NCBI GenBank assembly: GCA_018340375.1
Contig: JAFFJZ010000031.1
Coordinates: 1-64,000, forward strand
From: Gonatopus flavifemur
Taxonomy: Eukaryota > Arthropoda > Insecta > Hymenoptera > Dryinidae
Length of the DNA stretch: 64,000 bases
Reading direction: 5' to 3'
In this document: piece after piece, positions 1-12,451 of the stretch
How positions within the stretch are numbered: the first letter of the stretch is position 1
Layout: the number at the start of each line of letters is the position of its first letter
Program-made: the position numbers and the translations under genes
The notes under the pieces: generated by a model
Seen by the model: the letters and a program-made list of their open reading frames with translations, nothing else
Database searches by the model: none
What the model was told of the DNA's origin: nothing

Positions 1-330
1 TCTCGCTCATTAGTCATATGCGTACGGATCTCTGTAAGTAGTAGGTCCTGTCTGACTATCTTATTGATTGCAAGGAGTAATGGAGAAAAATGTTTTTCAG
101 GGGCAAGAAATTGGGAAAATTTCAGCGCACGTTACATATAGCATGTCCTTCTATATCCCCTCGAAATTCTGAATGGAGTGAAATTTTCCTTCAGAATGTG
201 TTTTGAGATTTTTATTGAATTGAAACGATAATACAATGGGTGGAATTGAATTCCAAATATGAAAATGATATTCGCCTCTTTATTTTCACCAAGTGCGGAA
301 GAGACCACGTTCTTGGAAAATCTCCGAGCA
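1..330. other. Non-coding AT-rich DNA, nothing recognised
   Basis: No open frame of note, repeat or RNA gene is visible here. The stretch leads into the fold-back element at 331. Confidence 0.4.
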
Positions 331-1182
331 TATTCAATTCAAAGTAATTTCTAAAGGTTGAGAGAGTCATGAAAACTGTTCAGAGACTATTCGCAAATCC
401 AAACAGTAGTTTTCCAATCAACTGACCAGTATGAATGCAGTAAATCATGAAACATTTTTATTTAGGAACTTTGTACGAATTCATACAGTAGTTTTCAAAT
501 CAACTGAACAGTATGAATTGGCTATCGTTCAGGTGCTACAGTGTGAAAAATCTTTCTTGTGAAGTACTCATATCTGAATTGGAAGATCACAGTTTCTTTA
601 TTGAAGTGCTACGTTGAGCATAGAGAAAATAAATTTTTATCATAAAAGGCTCACGCTCAACGTACAAGAAATAAATTTTTTAGAAAAGTCCTACACTCAG
701 CGTAGTAATATTACACAAGTTTTGGGTTTTCACGCTCTGTGCAGGTTATGAAGTTTCCTGCACTGAGCATGGGCAATTTACAAACTTTTGTGATATGACT
801 TTCCAAAAAGTCTGAGTGCAGGACTCTTCCAAAGAAACATTTATCCCTTCTTTGTTGAGCATGAGACTTTTACAATAAAAATTCATCTGTTCTATGCTGA
901 ACGTAGTACATCAACAAAAAAACCGTGATTTTCTAATTCAAATATGAGTAATTCCCAACCAAGATTTTTTTCAGTGCATCGCCTGGATGCTAGCCATTTC
1001 ATACTGGTTAGTTGATTCGAAAACCACTGTATGAATCCGTACAAAATTTCTAAATAAAAATTTTTCATAACTCACTGAATCATAATGTTCAGTTGATTTG
1101 GAAACTACTGTATGGATTTGTACAAAGTTTCTGAAAATTTTTCATGATTTACTGAACCTTCAGAAATTACTTTGAACGAATT
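331..1182. repeat. Fold-back (long inverted repeat) element
   Basis: The two halves are imperfect reverse complements about a centre near 755. The outer arm ending in AAAGTAATTTCT at about 341-352 pairs with AGAAATTACTTT at about 1163-1174. The arm GGCTATCGTTCAGGTGCTAC near 519 pairs with the strand around 970-995. Each arm holds two copies of a CAGTAGTTTTCaAATCAACTGA motif, and the inner part repeats short motifs of the type ACGTTGAGCAT and CACTCAGCGTA. There is no open frame, so this is a non-autonomous palindromic element. No convincing target-site duplication was found. Confidence 0.75.
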
Positions 1183-1334
1183 TAATCCATAATTACGCGA
1201 TCCTTAAATCCCTATGGAGCGGAATATGTTTGTTTTATTATCGACATATATTGAGAATAGAAATTTGTAAAAATACAGGTATTTAGGATTAATCATATTC
1301 ATAACTGGACTTATTTGAGAACAGAAATAATCAG

Positions 1335-1840
1335 TGTTTGGGGGTTATAGGTTCGGTTATTCAATTGACCGATTCGAGCCGGATACAACTAATCGGACGA
1401 CAGTTCACGACGGGATAGATTATCGATAAAGCGGACTGTAATTTGTGATTCTGGAAACGTAGGGAGTTTATTGAGTTGAAATAAATCCCGAACACGAGAA
1501 CAATATTGTGTGAGAACAACTTTATCCTCATTTGACGGATGAGACCGTGTGTAGATTTTATGGAAGGAAGTGAGAGACGAGACTCTTTACACAATGTGAT
1601 ACGTGTGATTACAGACATATAATGATATATAGAAGTTCCCACTAAGTTCGTGGTAGCGGTAGGAGGGAGGAGGGAACGTTGCCCGATGAGCACACAAATC
1701 TCGTTTTTGATTCCCTCCTTCTTCCGCATATGACAATGTACGAAGCTGTACATGCGTATATATATAGTATTGATATGGTACGAAATTCGAATGTCAAGTT
1801 TTAATATAACATTACGGCTGTTGATCCTTGCTCCCTAACA
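1335..1840 (-). repeat. 3' LTR of the BEL/Pao element
   Basis: On the minus strand it begins TGTTAGGGAGC directly after the purine tract AGGAGGCGGGCGGAA and ends CAAACA, giving the TG...CA ends of an LTR. Its distal half (1335-1593) matches 8442-8698 with few changes. A 130-codon open frame inside it is a chance frame. Confidence 0.85.
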
Positions 1841-1856
1841 TTCCGCCCGCCTCCTG
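1841..1856 (-). other. Polypurine tract of the BEL/Pao element
   Basis: The plus strand reads TTCCGCCCGCCTCCT immediately inside the 3' LTR, so the minus strand is a purine run broken by one C. This is the usual plus-strand primer position of an LTR retroelement. Confidence 0.75.
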
Positions 1857-2240
1857 AGAAGGCAATTCGCATGAAATAGGTTCATTGATCTGAAGATCTG
1901 TTGAGGTTAGAATATGAGAGAACGAAGTAGCCAAGAAATTACTACAGACTAGTTGTGCGTTAAGAATAGTGTTATTTCTCAGACGCTCTGCTCGCCAAAT
2001 TACTGCTTAAGTTTAGCAGCGGGCTCAATGGAATTATTTCCTAAGTTGTACAGTAGATTACTGAAGATAAACATCAATTGAGAGATAATTTTATATCCTT
2101 AGTTAGGTTTATAAGTAACAATTAAATTCACAATTCTCGTATCACATTCAATGGTTTAGATAGTTCTTTTATTAATTAGTAATCTCAAGGTCCTTCAAGT
2201 TAAGTTACTGAAGTCAACATATTTACAGACTAATCTATAG

Positions 2241-5200
2241 TTAAGACGTACCGGGTTGGTTGTTTGTGTTCTGAGAATTGATCGGTAACTTACATAGTTT
2301 AGTAATTGGCCGCGTTAATACTGTCTGAGCAGTGCGGACGTCAACAACCCTGACTCACCCGTCCTCACCTGGGTGACAGGATAAAATTCTCCCTAGTTCC
2401 CATCGCGAAAGGGGGAGGTTTGAATTTTTTATGAGAACTAGATCACCTTGCATCAGATTGGGTTGGATTTTCGACCACTTGAATCGTTGTTGGAGAGATA
2501 TGAGATAATCGTTTGACCATACTCGCCAGAACTGCTCAGACAGTCTTTGTAACAATCGCCATCGAGTCAGACGATTCGTGTTCATGTCGAGGTAAGAGAG
2601 CACTGGGGCTGCTTTCAATGATGTGCCGGTTAAGAAATGACCTGGGATCAAAGCGTCGAAATTGTCGATATCGTCTTTTGGAGGCGCGATTGGACGCGAG
2701 TTGAGGCAACTCTCGATCATACACAATAGAGTCGTCAACTCTTCGGCAGTTGGGGTATGAGACGTTACGATGCGTCTTAAATGGTGTTTGACACTTTTGA
2801 CTCCCGCCTCCCATAGTCCACCGAAGTGTGGAGGAGCGGGAGGTATGAAGTGCCAGTTAACCCCATCGCAGCTTAGTCTAGTTTGCAAGTCAGGGTCACG
2901 CGTTACAATTTCCAAGTTATTGGCCAATTCCTTGTTAGCGCCTTAGAAATTTGTCGCATTGTCGCTATACAAATCCGAGGGCATCCCCCTTCTCGCCACA
3001 AACCGGTCAAAGGCTGCCAGAATTGCGTTCGAGGAATAATGATGTACTAATTCTAAGTGTGCCGCACGTGTTACTGAGCAGATGAATAACGATACATAAC
3101 ATTTGTGTGATTTGGCTCCTCTTCCGGAGTGGTTAGGTATCAGTAGAGGACCTGCGTAATCCACTCCTGAATGGGAAAAGGCTCTGGAAGGGGAAATTCG
3201 CTGGGAAGAGAAGTCTCCCATGAATTGAGAAGCAGAGGCGGCCTTTTCGCGGTCACAAGCAACGCAGCGGAAAATATGAGCTTTTACTAGATTCCGTGCT
3301 CCCAGAATCCAAAATCGCTCTCTTAAGACTCTAAGAGTCAACTGAGTTTCACCATGTAATGTGATCTTGTGTATATGGCTAATAATCAAATCAGAAATCC
3401 GATTTTTAGGAAGCAAGATCGGGTATTTTTGATTGTACGATAGCTGGGAGTAGCGGAGCCGCCCGCCAACCCGAAGTACACCGGGTTCATCTAAAAGTGG
3501 ACTCAGTCGTCTGACGGAATTAGACAGAGTGAGTTCCTCTTGCTCTTTCAATGCGAGGATTTCATTCGAAAGTTCTTGAGCTTGAGCTACATGGATCCAA
3601 ACGTTAGAAGCTGTCTCTATTTCATTAGCACTTGACGCAAGCGTCGTCCCTGGAGAAATTTGACGCTTGAGGGCGCGTATAAAACGAATAATATAGGCAG
3701 TGATTCGTAATAATCGAGGCCAGGAAGAGATTTTGTACATTAGGTCCCACTCCACTTGTTGTGTTTGTACATGAGTGTGAGTTACTCTCTCTTCCATGTT
3801 TTCGATTGAATTAATGGAAGAAGGAGATAACGGCCACTGGTCCGTATCCTCTCTAAGCCAGGAGAGGCTGTTCCACCAGAGGTGGTGATTGGAGGGAGCG
3901 TCAGCTGAAACACCTCTGCACGCGACATCAGCTGGGTTTTGCTCCGTAGGAACATATTTCCACACGGCGTGAGGTAATTTAGTCTGGATTTGAGAAACTC
4001 GGTTGGCTGGAGGTTTTCCAATTGGAAGGGTTTTGTCAATCCAACCTAGCATGGCAGTGGAATCTGTCCAACAATAGACTGGAATTGAACGAAATTGAGC
4101 TGAGTTTTCTACATATTCAACTAATCTCACTAACTATAGGGCTGCACACAGTTCCAACCGAGGTACATTTATGGTTTTCACGGGTGCGACTTTGGATTTG
4201 GCTATGAGGAGGGTGATCATAATTTCACCGGACATAGTGCGTAGCTTCAAATATAGCACAGCAGCATATGCCACATTGGAAGCGTCAGAGAATCCATGTA
4301 ACTCCATGCTGGGGCTATCAAGCCCCTGTCCGTCCACCTTGGAATTGAGATCATTTCCAAATTTTCTAGTGAATTGTGAAAATGGTTCCATCGGGTAGTT
4401 ATATCCGAAGGTAGAGATTCATCCCAACCTAGTTTGAGATTTCATAGTGATTGGAATAGTACCTTTGCGACAATAACAATCGGTGTTATCCACCCTAATG
4501 GATCCAATATTTTCGATATTGTGGATACTATATATATAATAATATATAATAATACTCTCTTCGTCAAAGGTCCAAGGGGATTTAGCTTAATAACAATTTT
4601 AAAAGAATCATCGTAAGGCGTCCAACGAACTCCCAGGATTTTGAGGTCTTCACCCTCATTGAACAGCGTAGTAGTCTCGGTATTGAGGTTGGAAGGATCG
4701 ATTCCTTTTAAAAGGGAGGGATCATTGCTAGTCCACTTTCTCAGGATGAATCCAGTGGACTGCAACAATTGGGTGACCTGATTCATGGTTTCCACAGCTA
4801 TGTTTTGATCCTCAGCCCCGAACAGGACATCGTCTACGTGAATATTTTCCAAGAGAACGGGGACTGCCAAAGGATATTGATTGCCCTGGTCAAGAACTGG
4901 CTGTTTGATGGCTCGCATAGCACGATATGGGGCCGAGGTGGTACCGTACGTAACCGTAGTCAGTTGGTAAGTTTTCAAATTGTCGGACGGAGAATCTCTC
5001 TAAACTATACATTGGAGATGTCAATCTTTAGAGTTCACCCATACTTGTCGGAACATTTTAGCTATGTCCGCACTGTATACTCATTTATAGATGCGCCAAT
5101 TTAGAATTATGAGGGGTAATTCAGTTTGAAGTTTTGGTCCAGGCAAGAAGATATCGTTCAAGGAACGTCCATTGGAGGTGACGCTAGACGCATTAAAAAC

Positions 5201-5570
5201 GACTTGCATTTGGTTGTCGTTCGTTCTTCACGGACAACAGGGTGATGCGATAGATACACATAGAATGCATCAGAGTCTTCATTTGAGTGGAAGCATTTCA
5301 TATGTGCAATGACTCATATTCATGCAAGAATTCTTCATATCCCTGATATAATTCAGTGTCCTGCTGTAGTCGTTTCTCTAACCTCATGAACGAACTCACC
5401 GTGGTGAATTTAGATTTTCCCGAGTCAGGAGGAGCTGTGCCTTTGAGAGGCGAACGGACAACGAACTTACCGTCATCAGCTCTCGAATAAGTGGATAAGA
5501 AGTATTCCTCGCATTCCTTTTCTTCATTCGAAGGGTAACGTTTGAACGGAATTTCTTCCAGTTCCCAACA
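2241..5570 (-). pseudogene. BEL/Pao pol (RT, RNase H, integrase), decayed
   Basis: Reading leftwards on the minus strand, 5570-4979 holds broken reverse-transcriptase N-terminal sequence. Then come VTYGTTSAPY and the catalytic IHVDD (usually YVDD) at about 4978-4830, the conserved DPLGW block, RNase H-like sequence, and an integrase with a zinc-binding part, core motifs VDYAGP and YSDNATNF, and FGGLWEAGVKSVK carrying the catalytic glutamate. The C-terminal domain follows. A short AT-rich insertion, TATATAATAATATA near 4529-4553, interrupts the region before DPLGW. The integrase part (4391-2241) keeps one frame but has stops at about 4131, 2940 and 2355, and the RT part is in other frames. The copy cannot make a full Pol. 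Confidence 0.9.
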
Positions 5571-7523
5571 TCATCTCAATGTGTGGTCTATATTTGAATG
5601 ATGAACATGTAATGAATTGAGGTTATGATTGGAATTGATGGGGCCGGACAGTATCCATCCGAAAATGGTATTTTGGGCTACAGGTGACCCAGGCGGGCCT
5701 TGTCGAATTCCTTCTTGCAATATAAGCCCATAACTGTCTGAGCCAATTAAGAGATCGATTCTATCATCAGAAGAAACTTGCTCGTCCGCGAAAATGAGGC
5801 CTTGGAGATGCCGAAATGAATTAGGTTTGAACGAAAGTTTTGGGCGATAGGAGGTAATTTTTTGTAGTACCAATGCACGGATAGGAACGGAAGGGCCAAC
5901 TTGATTTACTGGTTCGACTAGAAATTGAACCGCGTGTTTGACGATTCCTGTCTGGCAACCTCCTAAACTGGAAATTGACGCCGAAATATTTCCCCGAGGG
6001 ATGCGTAGCACTTGAACTATATTCTCCGATATAAAGGAAGTTTCGGAACCTTGATCTAACGAGGCTCTAACTTTCATGGCTCTACCCGAGCTCGTTCTCA
6101 ACGAAACCCAAGCTGTTGCAAGTAAGACTGTTGCTTGACTAGTTATGTTCTTTGAGTGATGGTGAGAATTGACTACTGGGGGTCCGAACAGCTCATTGCT
6201 GTAATTGGAAGTAGTGGGTTGTGCAGGTTGTATTTCATTAGCCATAGGAGGCCTGTGCGGAACTTGCAACCTCGGGGTTTCAGTTGACATCGAACTCCGG
6301 TGTAACAAGGAATGGTGTCTTTTTTGACAATGATAGCAACTAATTTTGCTTGCACATCGTGACGCAGAATGTCCCTTGTTAAGACAATTGCCGCAAAAAA
6401 GAAATTTTCGGACTATCGCTGCTCGTTGTTCAACAGTCAAAGATTTGAATTTTGTGCAATGATACAGCATATGATTGTCTTTACAATGGGGGCAAGCTGT
6501 CTTTGGCGAGGCAAAGTGTGTTTTCACTTGTACGGGTCGAGGAGTTCGGTTTTGTTGATAGCTTTTACCATCTGTGGAATTATTGGCTGAAGCTAGGGCT
6601 TCTAAGGTACGGATGCGAATATCCAAAAACGTGCAAAGCTCCTTGTAAGTAGGATACCTCGAACTTTCACCCAGTTCGGTCTCCCATTCTTTTCTCGATA
6701 CCATATCTAATTTTTGTACCGTGAGATACACGATCCAATGGTCCCAATGTTTGACGAGACATTTCATATTGTTAAGGGCGGATAAGACCTCCGTGGTAGT
6801 ATCTCTCAACCGTTTCAACCCATCTAAGAAGTTATTGTTCACAGTGGGGATATTGAATGAAGCCTGAAAATAAGCGTTAATGATGGCACGAGGATTATTA
6901 TAACGAGACTGAAGACTTTTCCAGGCGTCTTCAAAATTACCATTAGTCACTGGGGTATTTTTAAGTAGTTGGCTTGCCTCACCAAATAAGCTTAATTTTG
7001 CATGATCAAACCGTTGCACATCAGTTGAGCAGTTATTTTCCATAATCAGAGATTGAAATATATCATAGAAAGTCGACCATTCTTTATGATCTCCCGAAAA
7101 TTTCGGAAGTTCAATTCGAGGTAACTTTACCGCATTGATGTCACTTCTGCCCGGTGTAGCCGCACTTGAGGTTGAACTGGAAGTAGAATCGGATGAGAAA
7201 GGTTGAACGCTTCCCGATTTCTCTTTAATGTAGTCGTATGCGAGTAAGTAGTCACCTTCCAAATCTTCTAATTTGGTTGTAGAAAGACATGCTTTTGCTT
7301 CGATGTCATCACCGGTCGACTTGGTGAGCAAAAGAAAATACAGCTGCCTGCATCGGGCCCAATTACGATTGAGCAAATCCATCCGCCCTTCCAATACAGG
7401 ACGTGTGAGTTTCGCCTGCCCCAGTTCCTTTATATAAGTTAGGGCATTACTAATTGACCTTTTTACATGTTCAAATTCTGCTAGATGCAGTTGTAATTCC
7501 ATAGTATCCTCGGAATCAGACAT
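5571..7523 (-). CDS. BEL/Pao Gag-protease polyprotein, open
   Basis: An open frame of 650 codons from an ATG at 7523. An N-terminal helical part is followed by the retroelement gag domain of the DUF1759 type (LPKFSGDHKEWSTF near residue 137), then Cys/His clusters CPHCKDNHMLYHC and CGNCLNKGHSASRC with CYHCQKRHH (about 345-410), typical nucleic-acid knuckles. A retropepsin-like DUF1758 domain follows with ASLDQGSETSF near residue 490. The family packages element RNA and processes the polyprotein in cytoplasmic particles. Gag is intact while the downstream pol is broken, so this copy could at most supply Gag. The frame stops at 5571 and pol lies in other frames. Confidence 0.88.
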   Translation of the reverse strand: MSDSEDTMELQLHLAEFEHVKRSISNALTYIKELGQAKLTRPVLEGRMDLLNRNWARCRQLYFLLLTKSTGDDIEAKACLSTTKLEDLEGDYLLAYDYIKEKSGSVQPFSSDSTSSSTSSAATPGRSDINAVKLPRIELPKFSGDHKEWSTFYDIFQSLIMENNCSTDVQRFDHAKLSLFGEASQLLKNTPVTNGNFEDAWKSLQSRYNNPRAIINAYFQASFNIPTVNNNFLDGLKRLRDTTTEVLSALNNMKCLVKHWDHWIVYLTVQKLDMVSRKEWETELGESSRYPTYKELCTFLDIRIRTLEALASANNSTDGKSYQQNRTPRPVQVKTHFASPKTACPHCKDNHMLYHCTKFKSLTVEQRAAIVRKFLFCGNCLNKGHSASRCASKISCYHCQKRHHSLLHRSSMSTETPRLQVPHRPPMANEIQPAQPTTSNYSNELFGPPVVNSHHHSKNITSQATVLLATAWVSLRTSSGRAMKVRASLDQGSETSFISENIVQVLRIPRGNISASISSLGGCQTGIVKHAVQFLVEPVNQVGPSVPIRALVLQKITSYRPKLSFKPNSFRHLQGLIFADEQVSSDDRIDLLIGSDSYGLILQEGIRQGPPGSPVAQNTIFGWILSGPINSNHNLNSLHVHHSNIDHTLR

Positions 7524-8441
7524 TGTTGCTAATGGTCCAGTTCAATTATCGGAAACGAATCAAGCACTTCAATGGATCAAAATTCTTATGAGAAAATACA
7601 CAACGTCTCAAAGAAACTTTTAAACTTGTTGTACACTCGTATGACTCACTATACACGTGTTAAGCTCATCGTGGAATCACACGCGAAGAAATCGTTGTTC
7701 TCGTTACACGCTTTCTGCACAATTCTCAAAAGAATTTTGAGTTTTGAACAACAAATCAATGATCCGATACTCATAAATTCATAAGCTAGAATGACTGGAA
7801 AAGGTTCACGTTGAATTCCAACACAGCAAGTATTCCAGTGTGAAAATTGCGTGTATTCGATAAACAACACCGATCAAACAGAATTATTTACGTTTATGAT
7901 CGATTCATATTTGATACGCCTTTGCATACACTTCAATTCGTGTAATTGCGATCAAAGACTATAGAAAACCTCTCGAATAGTTCTCCGTTTGTTTTGAATT
8001 TCCGAAAAAAAAAAGAAAGTCGCACAGATTCGTGTATAAACGTCTATAACTGTTACTCGTTTCATACGAAGAACCGTCCTTTTGCACATATAATATTAGA
8101 AATTACACGATAACAGCTGACTCGAATGAGTTCATCATCGAAGAATGTACCTTTATTCAACTACGCTTGTATAGGTATGCCGTTGTGTCGTATATCGGAA
8201 ACTAACACTCAACAACCGTGTTCATAGATTTCGGCACATCATTCAAATGACTAACACATTTAACTGCCAGTGTATAAGTACGTCTTTTCGTCTTTCACTA
8301 TAGCACATACAGTTACACTTGACGACAATTCACCAAGCTTTGGATTTATGAAAACGTTTGAATCAACGATCAAATGATTTTAATTTCAGTGTTTTAGGGT
8401 TTATTTGAATTATACCGTCGCGAATCCGGCTCGAAGGACCT
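7524..8441 (-). other. BEL/Pao leader with primer-binding site
   Basis: A non-coding leader of about 0.9 kb lies between the 5' LTR and gag. Next to the LTR, minus strand 8440-8422 reads GGTCCTTCGAGCCGGATTC. This matches the complement of the 3' end of insect tRNA-Tyr (acceptor stem plus CC of the CCA end), as I know that tRNA. The first base of the expected TGG is changed to A. Confidence 0.75.
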
Positions 8442-8698
8442 TGTTTGTGAGTTATAGGTTCGGTTATTTAATTGACCGATTCGAGCCGGATACAACTAAT
8501 CGCACGACAGTTCACGACGGGATAGATCATCGATAAAGCGGACTGTAATTTTTGATTCTGGAAAGGTAGGGAGTTTATTGAGTTAGAATGAATCCCGAAC
8601 ACGAGAACAATATTGTGTGAGAACAACTTTATCCTCATTTGACGGATGAGACCGTGTGTAGAGTTTATGGAAGGAAGTGAGAGACGAGACTCTACACA
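8442..8698 (-). repeat. 5' LTR of the BEL/Pao element, truncated
   Basis: It matches 1335-1593 with a handful of substitutions and a two-base gap. The other half of the LTR, including the expected start, is missing to the right of 8698, so the normal transcription start is probably lost. Confidence 0.85.
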
Positions 8699-9059
8699 AT
8701 GTATGAGTCTATGAAATGTTCAAAATGTATTCAAAGTGATTCATGATCATTAAAAAGCAATATTGTATCGAATATCCAAACCATTTAATATTCATAATAT
8801 TTGAGAATTGAATCATTCCAAAACCAAGATAGGTAAGAATGAAACTGAAGGTTTGTAAGAACACAAATATAATCCCGCTTGAATGGAACAGCTGAAAAGA
8901 TGGAACTTTGGAAGAAAACATTCAGAATGAATTGTCACATCCAGTCACATCAGTCAAGTTGACTTGTAATTGTTTTGTAGCAATTTCTATAATCAAGATA
9001 CTGTATCTGCTCAATTTTCGTTGAGTTGATCCAAAATAGTCCCTCTAATCATTCGTCAA
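8699..9059. other. AT-rich DNA, nothing recognised
   Basis: Sequence between the broken LTR and the minisatellite; no coding or repeat signal seen. Confidence 0.35.
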
Positions 9060-9625
9060 TTGGTCAGTGGAATGCACCCGAAGCAAAGATTTGTGGTATA
9101 TCCACTGCGCTCCTATCTTTCCTGCATTTTCCTTCAACGCTACCTGATGATCATGGTAGGGTTCAACGTACAGATGTATGGTACATCTACATCCTTTCCG
9201 CTTTCCCTTCATCCACCTATGATTCTGTTGAAAGAATCTGAGAGTGGTATTATTTAACACGAGGACTTGTATATCCACTGCACTCCTGCCTTCTCTTCAT
9301 TTTCCTATGACGCTACCTAATGGCATTGATCATTGTGGTATATAACATAAAGATATATGGTACATATGCATCCTCCTTGCTTTTCCTTCATCTACTTGTG
9401 ATTCTATTGGAAGAATCTGATAATAGTGTACCTAACGCAAGGACCTGTGGTATATCCACTGCATTCCTCCCTTTTCTTCATTTTCCTTCTACAGTACCTG
9501 ATGATATTGATCGTGGTGGTACGTAACATACAGATGTATGGTATACCTGCATCCTCCTTACTCTGGCTTGATCCACCTGTAATTTCACTCAAAGAATCTA
9601 CGGAAACCATTCTGTACATAGTTCA
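9060..9625. repeat. Minisatellite, about three copies of 173-181 bp
   Basis: The block GTGGTATATCCACTGC recurs with ATATCC at 9098, 9271 and 9452 (spacings 173 and 181). The later unit parts CAGATGTATGGTA, CTTCATCCACCT and GAAAGAATCT recur in the same order. Copies are clearly diverged. Short frames on both strands across it are by-products of the repeat. Confidence 0.8.
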
Positions 9626-12451
9626 TAATTTCGATTCGAATGTCATATTTTAGTATACCTGAAGTGCTCGGTGATTAACCTCATTTTTGAATGTTTTCAA
9701 ACTTGCTATAATTGGATTCCCATTCATCATCTATTCACTATTCTGTTTCATCATTTGTCCACGATTCTGATTGCAGGATAGTGGATACCAGCAGACTGTC
9801 CATTAGAGAATATGGTATACCCATTATACTTTTGCCTGTAAAAAAATAGCAAATAAACATCAACAATCAGCTTTGACCAGACTTGCTATGACCCATGTAA
9901 TCTGTCTCCTTCAACTCTAGTTGTATAGATACAACCGGACGGTAGCAGATTATCCGTCAAGGGGTTATCGTACATCCAGTCCGCTCATACCTGAGAAGTG
10001 AGGTATAACTTTGAATCATTTTCCTTCCCTAGACCCTGCATGATTTGTTCCATGATTCGCCTTCAAATCTGGTTGCAGAAACCAATATCAACAAACCATC
10101 TGTCATCTGTCATGGATGATCCCTCATCAAATTTCTCCCGTTTTTTTTCTCACAAATAACCTTATTCATCAATTGAACTCTGATGAATTTCTCTGTTATA
10201 GCATAATCACTGTCGAATGAAAAATGATAAGAACCTGTACCGTGAAAACCTGTAATGCATCCATTTTATAATATGATGATAATTGATTGAATATTATCAT
10301 CATAACCTGTCAATCGCTCCGTTGACAAACTATTTGTTGACGTCTCTATCGTTCCATATACATACGTGCTGCAAATGGAGACTAGTCTCTGATTGGATGT
10401 TGGGAAAAAGCAAGAGACAGATCACATCTCACTATCAAAAAGAAAGAGACAGACTGGATGAACAAATCTATAGTTAAGAAGCAATCGCTGATGAACCGAA
10501 CGAGTGGTATTGAAGATATTTTGACGCATGAAAATTTGGGAACGTTTGTATTCCGGGATCGCGTGAACGGATCGACTTCGTAGTGTGCTCAATCAGAAGT
10601 TTATATTCGAATTATATAATGAAAGTGTCATTATTTGTTAAATAAACATAATGTGTGATGAGTTATTGTGCATGAAAGTTTTTTTTGTGGGTTAAAACTC
10701 GGTTTACGTGTATGGATACACGGTAGCGCACGACTTCTGCTTTCTTTGAATTTATATGTTTTCACAGTTTTTTCCATGTCCTTGGCGTCGAGACGCTACC
10801 ACGTCTCTTGATACATAGATGTGTACATTCCAATGAAGTACTCCACACACAGGAGTCCATGAAGAATTCTTGAGAACACATATGCATTTTTTAAATCTCA
10901 GTTGAACTCTTCACGAATTCTCGCTGAACAAGTTTGCTGTATGAGACAGTACAATCTATTTATACGAGACATATTGTACGATGTTTGTAATATTTCAAAA
11001 TCAAATGTTGAGTTCGATCAATAAAAAAGACAAAAATTTCTGATAAAGAGATTGTACTGGAATCATTCATGGAAATATAGTGGAAAATGGATATGAATCA
11101 TACTAAATCAAAAGTGGTTCGATGTGCCGTTAACTCATCCAACCAGAGCCATTTGAGATATTCATTTCCTCCGAATGAACAATAATGCCTTCTTCTAATT
11201 GATATAATAGCGGATGCAAGTAGCAGATTCCGAAACCTTTCCACGATATGTACAACTCAAACAAACCGTGCACTCATAGGCTAAAACAAAGAAATAAACA
11301 CGCTTCTCATGCAAAAGTTTGAAAAATGAAACCTACACATTCTTCAGAATAATGCAGAAAGGTACTTGAAAGTTCAGAATGAGTAACTGAAGATAAACCA
11401 AATGTTATCCATTGTAAAGAGGAATTACGTTCGATTGAAAGATTGGTTCAATTCACTGTACTGCAGAGTATTCTATATTATCATGCATCGAAGGTATTTC
11501 ATACACATGTAACTTCATGTAAATATCTGGACAGACTAATGAATCAGGTGATGAAAGTTCACTCTCATGATGATTCACTCTAAGTCCTACACAATATTAC
11601 ATTGTATCCTCTATCCAGAGATCATCTTGGGCCAAACCAATCAATTTGTTCTTACAACTTGGAATAGTGGATTGAAAATATTCAGGATTATTCAGCGCAC
11701 ATGACACAAATCTGCGGATTGGAAATTAATTGAACTGGAAATTACTGGGGAACATGAAATCTTTCCCAAACTTGCAAATACCTTAATCCAACGTCCAGTA
11801 GAATTCCATTAGAACTGGAACAATAAATCAGTATTGGATGAAAAGTTACGTTCAAGTGGCATTATCTGCAATTCCGCACTTTGGAATGTGAACAGTAATT
11901 TTAAACTGAAGTTCATCAATCGGTCTAATAGAATGAATTCTGAAGGAAAAATGTTCAAATCCCTCCTCTCACGGGAATGATACTGAATGCTTCCGACGCT
12001 CGTGTAAATTTTGCAAATTCAATAAGAAGGAGGAGAACAAGTATTGAAATTTGCACAATTTGTAAAATTGACGTGAATATTGGAAACACCCAATGTGAAC
12101 TCGTTCAATTTTAGTGTGAATAGAGGAAATGATTTGATTATTTTCAGGAATTATTTTTCCAAATCCAATGATTCAAATCATATATGCCCTGATTCTTCCA
12201 AGGACGAGCTTCTAAGTCGTCTCTAATACATCGTAGGTATTCAGAGATTAAACTAGCAACGTGATTTTTCATCACAACTCCTCTCTAAATGTCATCATGT
12301 GCACATTTCTCAAAACTGAAATTAATCTTTTCACAAATCAAATCATATAATGTTCTTAAAACAGGTTACTTGTAACGCATCTGAGGTATAATATGGACAT
12401 ATGAATTATTGACTCGAATCATTGTATATAATAAATCTCCATTCTTCACTC
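9626..12451. other. 2.8 kb of non-coding AT-rich DNA
   Basis: Nothing recognisable. A 64-codon frame at 10283-10477 matches no family I know. AATAAA lies near 10641 but no gene leads into it. A short plus-strand stretch near 11110 resembles the start of a zinc-binding THAP domain only weakly. Confidence 0.35.

Larger units (their letters stand above)
1335..8698 (-). mobile_element. BEL/Pao LTR retrotransposon, 5' LTR truncated
   Basis: An internal region with gag-protease and pol on the minus strand lies between two copies of one LTR. The left copy (1335-1840, the 3' LTR) is full length; the right copy (8442-8698, the 5' LTR) keeps only about 257 bp. A primer-binding site lies next to the 5' LTR and a purine tract next to the 3' LTR. 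The order protease, reverse transcriptase, RNase H, integrase and the DUF1759/DUF1758-type gag are those of BEL/Pao elements. The left flank TCAG and the sequence after 8698 do not match, as expected if the 5' end is lost. Several stops in pol make the copy defective. Confidence 0.9.

Noticed and set aside
1361..1753. 130-codon minus-strand frame
   Set aside because: It lies wholly in the BEL/Pao LTR, and most LTR positions are also present, without an open frame, in the second copy.
8422..8440. tRNA gene
   Set aside because: Only the 3' end of a tRNA-Tyr is matched, and it sits at the LTR edge as a primer-binding site.
9629..9660. Possible remnant of the missing half of the 5' LTR
   Set aside because: Only an 11-bp exact match (TTCGAATGTCA) with weak surroundings; chance cannot be excluded.
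11089..11190. Possible THAP-domain start for the P-like element
   Set aside because: It is on the plus strand, opposite to the transposase at 12.4-14.3 kb, lacks the second Cys and stops after about 30 codons.
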